A stretch of DNA of 11,521 nt from contig JAUJME010000032.1 in the NCBI GenBank assembly GCA_030447005.1, positions 1-11,521 of the forward strand, written 5' to 3'. The notes beneath the pieces are model-generated. The model made no database searches, was not told the origin of the DNA, and saw only the letters and a program-made list of their open reading frames with translations. Positions within the stretch are counted from its first letter, which is position 1; every line of letters starts with the position of its first letter. This DNA is from Solirubrobacteraceae bacterium. GTDB lineage: Bacteria; Actinomycetota; Thermoleophilia; Solirubrobacterales; Solirubrobacteraceae. Shown here one piece after another: positions 1 to 6,057 of the stretch. Both the position numbers and the translations under genes were made by a program.

Positions 1-989
1 ACGACCTTGAGGCCGAGATCCTTGTTCGAGACGGGCTCACGGCCCTCGCGGATCGCGCCGACGAAGTCGGCCAGCTCGACGCGCAGCGGCTCGTCGGCGT
101 CGAGGCGCGGCGTGAGCACGTCGCCCGAGCGGTAGGACAGCTGGTACTCGCCGAAGCTCTGCGGCTCGAGCATCTCGACGCCGCGGTCGAAGACCCGGAC
201 CTGCTCGGTACTCGAGTCCTCGTAGACCACCATCTTGCCGCTGCCCACGAGCACGGTGCGCCGCAGCTTCGTGGGGGCCAGCCACGACAGCTCCATGTGG
301 ATGAGTGACCCGTTCGGCAGCCCCATGTCGATGAAGGCGACGTCGAGCTGCCCCGAGCCGACCGAGTCGCGGCCGATGGCTCGCACGAACGTCGGCTCGC
401 CGAGCCAGTAGAGGAGGATCGAGAAGTCGTGCGGCGCCAGGTCGCGGACGACGCTGACGTCGCTCTGGTGGATGCCGAGGTTGACGCGGCTGAACGTGCC
501 GAAGAAGAGCTCGCCGACCTCGCCCGCGACGAGCAGCTCCTTGACCTTGCGCACCGGAGGCGAGTACAGGAACGTGTGGCCCGGCATGAGCACGAGCCCG
601 TCGCGGTCGGCGAGGGCGTTGAGCTCCCTGCCCTCCTCGCTGCGCTCGGCCAGCGGCTTCTCGACGAAGACGTGCTTGCCCGCCTCGAGCGCCTTGCGCG
701 CGAGCGCGTAATGCGTGCTCACCGGTGTGGCGATCAGGACGGCGTCGACCGCGTCGTCCGCGAGGACCCTGTCGTAGTCGGCGGTCCTCCCGACGCTGGG
801 ATAGCGGTGCGCGACCGGCTCGAGGGCCTTGGCGTTGCGGTCGCAGGCATACAGCACCTGGGTGCCGTCGATCTCCCAGGCATTGCGCAGCAGGTTCGGG
901 CCCCAGTAGCCGAGGCCCACGACCGCGAGCCCGATGCGGTCCGTGCGGGCGCGCAGGGGCGCCGCCTCGGTCGGGCGGGAGGTCTTCAT
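1..989 (-). CDS. Gfo/Idh/MocA-family NAD(P)-dependent sugar oxidoreductase (3' end missing)
   Basis: Leftward gene that runs off the left edge; 329 full codons are visible. Residues 23-36 read VVGLGYWGPNLLRN, a Rossmann GxGxxG dinucleotide-binding loop, and residues 110-112 are the family's EKP signature (VFVEKPLAE). A conserved-looking APHD motif with His187 lies where the family keeps its catalytic histidine region. The C-terminal alpha/beta dimerisation domain is present up to the edge. Such enzymes oxidise or epimerise sugars; in polysaccharide loci they typically work on nucleotide-sugars (WlbA/MviM-like). The substrate cannot be read from sequence. The gene follows the sugar transferase on the same strand, 26 bp after its stop if the ATG at 989 is used. 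An in-frame GTG at 1019 would overlap that stop as GTGA and add ten residues. Neither start has a clear ribosome-binding site, so the start is uncertain. Family call is secure; role in polysaccharide synthesis is inferred from neighbours. Confidence 0.9.
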   Translation of the reverse strand, partial: MKTSRPTEAAPLRARTDRIGLAVVGLGYWGPNLLRNAWEIDGTQVLYACDRNAKALEPVAHRYPSVGRTADYDRVLADDAVDAVLIATPVSTHYALARKALEAGKHVFVEKPLAERSEEGRELNALADRDGLVLMPGHTFLYSPPVRKVKELLVAGEVGELFFGTFSRVNLGIHQSDVSVVRDLAPHDFSILLYWLGEPTFVRAIGRDSVGSGQLDVAFIDMGLPNGSLIHMELSWLAPTKLRRTVLVGSGKMVVYEDSSTEQVRVFDRGVEMLEPQSFGEYQLSYRSGDVLTPRLDADEPLRVELADFVGAIREGREPVSNKDLGLKV

Positions 990-1015
990 GTCCGGGGTGG
1001 TGAGGGAGGATAGGT

Positions 1016-1732
1016 TCACGCGGCGGTGCGTCGTAGCAGCGTGATCGGCGTCCGGGCGAGGATCTGTAGGTCCAGCAGCGGCCCGTGCTCGCGGGCATAG
1101 CTCGCGTCGAGCTCGAGCATCTCGCGGAAGCCGAGCTCGTTGCGCCCGGAGACCTGCCAAAGACCGGTCAGACCCGGACGCACGCGGAACCGGTCGAAAT
1201 GCACCGCGTCGTAGTGGTCGAGCTCGTACGTCAGCGCCGGGCGTGGGCCGATGAGCGACATCTGGCCGGCGACGACGTTGAAGAGCTGCGGCAGCTCGTC
1301 GAGGCTCGTCCTGCGCAGGAAGGCGCCGACGCGCGTCACGCGCGGGTCGTCCGTGAGCTTCTTGAGCCCGTCGGTGTCCTGGCCGGCGGTCATGAGCTGA
1401 GCGATGTACTCCCGGTGGATGTCCGGCGACGCGTGCTGGACCATGGTGCGGAACTTCAGCACGCCGAACTCGCGCATGCCGAGTCCGTGGCGGCGCTGCC
1501 GGAAGAGGACCGGACCGCTCGAGTCGAGCTTGATCGCGAGCGCGATCAGCACGAGCGCCGGAAGCAGGATCAGCAGAAGGGCGAGCGCCGCCACCGGCTC
1601 TGCGACGCGCTTGACGAGGATCCAGCGACGCGTGCGCGCAGCCTCGACCGCGGCACTCGGTGGTGCCGTGCTGAGTGTCGGTGTCGGTCGGGTATCGTCG
1701 GCGTACGCCACGCCCACGCTATCGGCGTCCAT
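1016..1732 (-). CDS. Polyprenyl-phosphate sugar-1-phosphate transferase (short bacterial sugar transferase)
   Basis: 238 residues from ATG 1732. This start is chosen because AGGA lies 7 nt upstream; an in-frame ATG at 1837 would add 35 residues with no family character. After a Ser/Pro/Thr-rich tail (1-34), residues 45-67 form the single hydrophobic membrane helix. It is followed by [11 protein letters not shown] (71-81), KFRTM (93-97), the catalytic dyad region [11 protein letters not shown] with Asp145-Glu146, SLIGPRP (159-165) and [16 protein letters not shown] (185-200). These are the hallmarks of monotopic phosphoglycosyl transferases (PglC core, bacterial sugar transferase family). Known members move a sugar-1-phosphate from a UDP-sugar to undecaprenyl phosphate on the inner membrane face, the first step of repeat-unit assembly. 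It lacks the long multi-helix N-terminal part of WbaP/WcaJ, so it is the minimal form. It is divergent from the Wzz/BY-kinase gene and upstream of the oxidoreductase. The sugar used is unknown. Confidence 0.93.
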   Translation of the reverse strand: MDADSVGVAYADDTRPTPTLSTAPPSAAVEAARTRRWILVKRVAEPVAALALLLILLPALVLIALAIKLDSSGPVLFRQRRHGLGMREFGVLKFRTMVQHASPDIHREYIAQLMTAGQDTDGLKKLTDDPRVTRVGAFLRRTSLDELPQLFNVVAGQMSLIGPRPALTYELDHYDAVHFDRFRVRPGLTGLWQVSGRNELGFREMLELDASYAREHGPLLDLQILARTPITLLRRTAA

Positions 1733-1852
1733 ATGCAGTTCCTTATCCCTGCGCGTGTGCGGTTGAACCCTCGCCCCGCCATATGGGCTTCGCGCTGGAC
1801 AGGTGTCTGACCTTCCGGTCCCCCGCCCGTCCAGCACCTACACTCGCAGATC
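1733..1852. promoter_or_regulatory. Divergent intergenic region of the polysaccharide locus
   Basis: These 120 bp separate the leftward sugar transferase from the rightward Wzz/BY-kinase gene and must hold both promoters. Seen directly: AGGA at the left end serves the sugar transferase start. A TACACT -10-like hexamer (1839-1844) lies eight bases before the kinase GTG, which would give a nearly leaderless message, though I find no good -35 for it. There is also an inverted repeat, GCTGGAC at 1794-1800 and GTCCAGC at 1829-1835, placed like a looped operator. Promoter assignments are weak. Confidence 0.45.
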
Positions 1853-3388
1853 GTGACCTCCGGACAGGGCATACAACTGGTCGACTACGCGCGCGCGATC
1901 AAGCGACGCTGGCCGATCGTGCTGATGGTCACGCTTGTCGTCGTCGCCGCCGCCCTGACGGTCAGCCTTGCCGGCGAGAAGAAGTACGACGCGTCCGCCG
2001 ACCTGCTCTTCGGCGGCCAGGACAGCGTCCAGCAGCTCGTGACGCCCGACGCGGGCGACGTCAGGGACCCCGAGCGCGAGCTCAACAACGACGTCCAGCT
2101 GATCACGCTCGAGACAATCGCCGAGGGCGTGCGTCGCCGGCTGAACCTCGACATGAGCGCCGTCGAGCTCCTCGAGCAGGTCGAGACCGAGACGAGCACG
2201 ACGTCGGACATCGTCACCGTGGTGATCCGTGACACGGATCCGCGCCGGGCGGCGGCCATCGCGAACGCCTACGTCGAGGAGTACGTGGAGTTCCGGCGGC
2301 GCTCGGCGCGCCAGAACCTGACCGCGGCGGCCGAGCTCGCCGAGTCGCGCCTCGCCGCGCTCTCGCCCGAGGAGCAGCAGACGGAAGAGGCGCGCCAGTT
2401 GCGAGCCCGCAAGCGCGAGCTCGAGATCACCGCGGCTCTGCAGACCGGCGGCGTCGAGGTCATCCGCCGCGCCAGCGTGCCGCAGGGCGCCTCGCGGCCG
2501 CGCCCGAAGCTGGCCTTCGCGCTCGGGGTCGTCCTCGGCCTCCTCCTGGGCGTCGCGCTCGCGCTCGCGCTCGAGTTCGCCGATCGTCGGCTGAAGGACG
2601 AGGAGAGCATCGAAGAGATCTTCGAGCTGCCGATCATCGCCGCGATCCCCCCGCCTCCGCGCCGGGGCGTCGACGACCACCTCCAGCGCGAGGCGTACGG
2701 CATTCTGGCAGCCGGCGTCCGGCTCGGCTCGACCGCGGACTCGCAGGTGGTGATGGTCACGTCGCCCAGTCCCGAGGACGGTAAGACGAGCGTCTCGCTC
2801 GGTCTCGCACGCGCGCTCGCGCGCATCGGCGTCCGCGTGATCCTCATCGAAGCCGATCTTCGGCGGCCGTCCGTCGCGCGCTACACCGGACTCTCGCAGC
2901 CGGGCGGTCTGACGGCGCTGCTCGACGGAAGAGCGCCCCACCTCGCGCATGAGCTCACGTGGCTCGACGCGAACTCGATGCGGCCGGTGACGCTCGACGA
3001 CCTGAAGGAGGGGTTGTCGTTCGCGGTGCTGACCGCAGGCACCGTCCCGCCGCATCCGCAGCGCCTTCTGGCCCGGCCGCAGATGGCCGCAGCGCTCGAG
3101 ACCGCCCGGTCGCTGGCTGACGTGGTGATCGTCGACACGCCGCCGATCGGCAACGTCAACGATCCGATGACCTTGTCACGGTTCGTCGACGCGGTCGTCG
3201 TGGTGGCGCGGCTGAACAAGACCACCAAGGACGCCGCGAGGCGCGCGTTGCGATCGCTGCGCAACCTGACGTCTCCGGTGACGGGAGTCGTCGTCACCGA
3301 TGCGTCCCTCGGCGAGCAGTACGGCTACTACGGCAGCGAGCCGGTGGAGCCGGAGGATCGCTCGACGCTCGAGAGCATCCCGCGCTGA
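1853..3388 (+). CDS. Fused Wzz chain-length determinant / BY-type tyrosine autokinase
   Basis: 511 residues from GTG 1853 (no clear Shine-Dalgarno). The N-terminal Wzz domain begins with a short cytoplasmic stretch and TM1 (about 20-40), then an extracytoplasmic, partly helical region (about 41-215), a Pro-rich RPRPK junction and TM2 (220-241). The cytoplasmic kinase follows. Its Walker A is SPSPEDGKTS (304-313), Walker A' is VILIEADLRRP (329-339) and Walker B is VVIVDTPP (424-431). The tail has a small Tyr cluster, EQYGYYG (Tyr490, 492, 493), as expected for autophosphorylation sites. Known homologues (Wzc/CpsD-like) control polymer length and export by cycles of oligomerisation and phosphorylation. 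Having adaptor and kinase in one chain is the proteobacterial-style arrangement, also found in actinobacteria. The Walker A' first Asp is Glu here. The gene leads the rightward arm and abuts or overlaps the ligase gene, suggesting one operon. Confidence 0.93.
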   Translation: MTSGQGIQLVDYARAIKRRWPIVLMVTLVVVAAALTVSLAGEKKYDASADLLFGGQDSVQQLVTPDAGDVRDPERELNNDVQLITLETIAEGVRRRLNLDMSAVELLEQVETETSTTSDIVTVVIRDTDPRRAAAIANAYVEEYVEFRRRSARQNLTAAAELAESRLAALSPEEQQTEEARQLRARKRELEITAALQTGGVEVIRRASVPQGASRPRPKLAFALGVVLGLLLGVALALALEFADRRLKDEESIEEIFELPIIAAIPPPPRRGVDDHLQREAYGILAAGVRLGSTADSQVVMVTSPSPEDGKTSVSLGLARALARIGVRVILIEADLRRPSVARYTGLSQPGGLTALLDGRAPHLAHELTWLDANSMRPVTLDDLKEGLSFAVLTAGTVPPHPQRLLARPQMAAALETARSLADVVIVDTPPIGNVNDPMTLSRFVDAVVVVARLNKTTKDAARRALRSLRNLTSPVTGVVVTDASLGEQYGYYGSEPVEPEDRSTLESIPR

Positions 3389-3489
3389 ACCTGCCCGTCG
3401 ACAGGCGCCTCGCAAGCGCGCTTCTGGCTCTGCTCCCCGGCGCACTCGTCGTCCTGCTGTCCTTCAATGCGGGCGGCTTCTTCCCCGAC

Positions 3490-5358
3490 ATGACCGCGAT
3501 CACCGCCGGCGTCGTCGGACTGGTGATCGCCATCCGCGTGCTCGCCGCGCGGCGCCCGCTCGCGGGCATCGGCGGATCCGGTGTCCTCGCCGCGGCCCTG
3601 CTGGCCGCCTTCACGGCATGGGCGTTCGTCTCAGCTGCGTGGTCGGACGCGCCGGTGCGTGCGCTCGTCGAGTTCGACCGAGCGCTGCTGTACCTCTTGA
3701 TGCTCCTCCTGTTCGCGTCGCTTCCGCGCACCGCGGACAGCGCCCGCTGGCTTGTGCGCGGGATCGCTCTGGGCGCAGCGATCGTCTGTGCGTGCGCCCT
3801 CATCACGCGGACGTTGCCGGAGCTCTGGCCTACGGAACCGGCGGTCGCCAACGACCGACTCAGCTACCCCCTGACCTACTGGAACGCGCTGGGGATGCTC
3901 GCCACGATCGGCCTCGTCCTCGGGTTCGGGCTGACGAGCGATCTCCGCGAGCGCGCGGCCGTGCGCGTCCTCGCTGCCGGTGCGCTGCCCGTTCTTGCGG
4001 CGACGCTCGTCTTCACGTTCTCGCGTGCGGCCATGCTGCTCGCCGTCGTCGGGCTGGTCGTCCTCGTCGCGCTGATCCGCTCTCGGGGGATCCTGAGCGG
4101 CGCGCTGGTTCTGCCCTTCGTGGCGATGAGCGTCGCTGCGGCGCTCGGCGCCGACCAGCTCGCGTCCGAGCGACCGACCTCCGGACGCGCTGTCGGCCAG
4201 GGGCAGGAGGTCATCACGGTCGTCGTTCTGGCCGTCGTCGCGGCCCTCCTCGCGCGCTGGACGCTTCTGCGTTTCGACGCGCGCGCCGCGGCGACCCGCG
4301 CGGACGCATGGCGGATCCCGCGACGCCTTGTCGCGGCGACCGCGGCGATCGCGATCGCGTCGGTCGCCGTCGGGCTGGCCGCGGGAGGCGCCGACGCGCT
4401 GAGCCGCCAGTACGACCGGTTCGTCGAGGGCAACCGCGTCGAGGCTGCCCAGGATCGCCGCGAGCGGCTCTTCGACCCCGGCAACAACGGCCGGGTGAGC
4501 CAGTGGCGGGTGGCGGCCGACGCCTTCGCCGGCGATCGGCTCAAGGGCACCGGTGCCGGGACGTACGCCGTCGTCTGGGCGCGCGACCGCCCGAGCGAGT
4601 TCCGCGTCGAAGACGCGCATTCGCTGTACCTCGAGACGCTGGCGGAGCAGGGGCTCGTGGGCGGCGTCCTCCTCATGGCCGTGGTCGCGATGCTCCTCGC
4701 GGCCTTGCTGCGCCGGGCCCGTGGGCAGGACCGGGCCGTGTGGGCGGCGCTCTTCACCGCCGCGCTGGCGTGGGCCCTCCATGCCGGCGTCGACTGGGAC
4801 TGGGAGATGCCGGCGGTGACGCTGTGGGTGTTCGCTGCCGGCGGTCTGGCGCTGGCCGCACGCCCGGAGCGCTCGCTCCCGTGGCGAGTCCCCGTGGCGG
4901 TCCGCTTGGCGGTCGTCATCGCGATCGTCGCGCTGCTCGTCACACCTGGTCGCGTCGTCCTTGCCGAGCAGGCGGCGGGCGAAGGGCGAGCCGCTTTCGC
5001 CCGCGGCGACTGCGAGACGGCGATCAGCGAGTCGCGGACGGCGATCGGACGGCTGGACGTGGCGCCGGAACCCCACGAGATCATCGGCTACTGCCTTGTG
5101 CGGCTGGGTGAGCCGGCCTCAGCTGTCGCGTCGATGCGTGCCGCGATCGAGCGCGATCCGCAGAACTGGCGGCCGCGGTACGGCTTGAGCATCGCGCTCG
5201 GCGCCGCCGGCCGCGACCCGCGCGCGGCCATCCGTGAGGCGCGGGCCTACAACCCCCTCGAGGGTCTGATGATCGCCACGAGCATGAGCTTCCACGCAAC
5301 GGTCGACCCGCGGTCCTGGCGCAAGCGGGCCCTCGGGGCCCGCCTTCCCAAGGACTAG
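3490..5358 (+). CDS. O-antigen ligase/polymerase-family membrane protein with TPR-like C-terminus
   Basis: 622 residues if started at the first ATG. It is a polytopic membrane protein with about ten hydrophobic helices between residues 1 and 495. The Wzy/WaaL core runs from GRVSQWRVAADAFAGDRLKG (334-353), then GTGAGTYAVVWARDRP (353-368), to the signature DAHSLYLETLAEQGLVGG (375-392), followed by HAGVDWDWEMP (431-441). Such proteins join polysaccharide units on the outer membrane face, or transfer glycans to acceptors; the two activities cannot be separated by sequence. After the last helix (about 470-485), residues 490-590 form repeated helix pairs of TPR type (GRAAFARGDCETAI..., GYCLVRLGEPASAVASMRAAI), a soluble tail. 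Start caution: codons 3391-3489 encode LASALLALLPGALVVLLSFN-type sequence, a clear extra helix with no ATG, GTG or TTG. The true start is probably CTG 3385, overlapping the kinase TGA. The gene is co-directional with the kinase gene and ends before a hairpin. Confidence 0.88.
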   Translation: MTAITAGVVGLVIAIRVLAARRPLAGIGGSGVLAAALLAAFTAWAFVSAAWSDAPVRALVEFDRALLYLLMLLLFASLPRTADSARWLVRGIALGAAIVCACALITRTLPELWPTEPAVANDRLSYPLTYWNALGMLATIGLVLGFGLTSDLRERAAVRVLAAGALPVLAATLVFTFSRAAMLLAVVGLVVLVALIRSRGILSGALVLPFVAMSVAAALGADQLASERPTSGRAVGQGQEVITVVVLAVVAALLARWTLLRFDARAAATRADAWRIPRRLVAATAAIAIASVAVGLAAGGADALSRQYDRFVEGNRVEAAQDRRERLFDPGNNGRVSQWRVAADAFAGDRLKGTGAGTYAVVWARDRPSEFRVEDAHSLYLETLAEQGLVGGVLLMAVVAMLLAALLRRARGQDRAVWAALFTAALAWALHAGVDWDWEMPAVTLWVFAAGGLALAARPERSLPWRVPVAVRLAVVIAIVALLVTPGRVVLAEQAAGEGRAAFARGDCETAISESRTAIGRLDVAPEPHEIIGYCLVRLGEPASAVASMRAAIERDPQNWRPRYGLSIALGAAGRDPRAAIREARAYNPLEGLMIATSMSFHATVDPRSWRKRALGARLPKD

Positions 5359-5382
5359 CCGCGGCACGCCGGCCGCGCGACG

Positions 5383-5411
5383 ACGAAGGCGGGCCCGAGA
5401 CCCGCCTTCGT
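5383..5411. terminator. Perfect 11-bp hairpin between convergent genes
   Basis: The arms at 5383-5393 (ACGAAGGCGGG) and 5401-5411 are exact reverse complements around a 7-nt loop. It lies 24 bp after the ligase stop and 61 bp from the stop of the convergent LPFTG gene. It therefore fits a shared bidirectional terminator. Neither strand has a T-run after the stem, which is common for terminators in high-GC actinobacteria but makes the call less certain. Confidence 0.7.
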
Positions 5412-5472
5412 GACACCTGATGGAGCGGTCGGCGCGCTGACGCGGCCTGCCAACCGATGATGCGGGTCGGCG

Positions 5473-5844
5473 CTAGGGCTGGCTACCCGCGCGCGTCGCG
5501 GTCCGGCGGAGCACCAGTCCGGCGCCGAGGAGCATCAGGCCGATGAGCAGGACGGTGACGACGGCGAGCCCCGTGAACGGAAGCTCGCCCTCGGCCTGAG
5601 GCGCCGCGGCGGACTGCGGGACGGACGCCGGCTGGCTCCCGGGGACGCTGTCCTGGCCACGAGGCGTCGACGCCTCCTGCTCCTCGACGGTGCCGACTTC
5701 ACCGAGAACGTCCTGGGTGCCGTACTGCTGCGTCCCTGCGTTGGTGGAGTCGTCCAGGCCCGTCTGGGCGAATCCCGCACCGGCCCCAGTCGTCAGCAGG
5801 GCGCCGAGGGCGAGGATGGTGCAACAGATCAGACGCGCTCTCAT
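5473..5844 (-). CDS. Small secreted LPFTG cell-wall-anchored protein
   Basis: 123 residues from ATG 5844. Residues 1-27 form a signal peptide (MRARLICCTILALGALLTTG, then AGAGFAQ with an A-x-A-like cleavage site). The mature part (28-87) is short and low-complexity, rich in Gln, Thr, Ser, Pro, Glu and Ala, and includes QQYGTQDVLGEVG. A sortase sorting signal ends the protein: LPFTG at 88-92, a hydrophobic helix (93-113) and a basic tail with Arg113/Arg114 and Arg117. Sortases cut such motifs between Thr and Gly and attach the protein to the cell wall; no sortase gene is in the window. GGAGGG (5858-5863) lies 13 nt before the ATG but 10 nt before an in-frame TTG at 5847, so TTG may be the real start and would add one residue. 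The mature part has no recognisable enzyme domain. It is convergent with the polysaccharide operon, so a role at the same cell surface is inference. Confidence 0.85.
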   Translation of the reverse strand: MRARLICCTILALGALLTTGAGAGFAQTGLDDSTNAGTQQYGTQDVLGEVGTVEEQEASTPRGQDSVPGSQPASVPQSAAAPQAEGELPFTGLAVVTVLLIGLMLLGAGLVLRRTATRAGSQP

Positions 5845-6057
5845 CAAGGTGTTCGTTCCCTCCGGATGTCCGTGATCCTTCCGTGCGCCAGACCAACTAC
5901 CCGCTGCGTCGTCTTGTCGAACGCAGTCGGGGCGGGCACGGAGGGTTCGTCGCAGAGCATATTCCTGCCGCGAGCCGCCCAGATCAAGTCCGATCGTAGA
6001 ACCTCGACGAATGACCGACCCTGCTGCGGCGGGGGAACCGTAGCGCACGCCGGCGCG
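5845..6057. other. 213-bp spacer upstream of the LPFTG gene
   Basis: This non-coding stretch follows the coiled-coil gene stop and precedes the LPFTG start, both leftward. It holds the GGAGGG ribosome-binding site at 5858-5863. The leftward frame stays open through most of it, but the upstream extension (starts to 6048) would put 68 basic, non-hydrophobic residues before an evident signal peptide, so I reject it as coding. I see no convincing -35/-10 pair, riboswitch or strong terminator here; the coiled-coil gene has only a short GC-rich palindrome near its stop. Confidence 0.4.

Noticed and set aside
37..1098. 353-codon leftward frame over the oxidoreductase
   Set aside because: Arg/Gly/Pro-rich shadow. 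The true frame shows GxGxxG and EKP motifs and was simply open at the window edge.
3631..5076. 481-codon leftward frame opposite the ligase gene
   Set aside because: Hydrophilic Arg/Asp-rich shadow. The rightward frame has membrane helices and Wzy/WaaL motifs.
5845..6048. N-terminal extension of the LPFTG protein to a start at 6048
   Set aside because: It would place 68 basic residues ahead of a clear signal peptide; GGAGGG near 5858 supports the short form.
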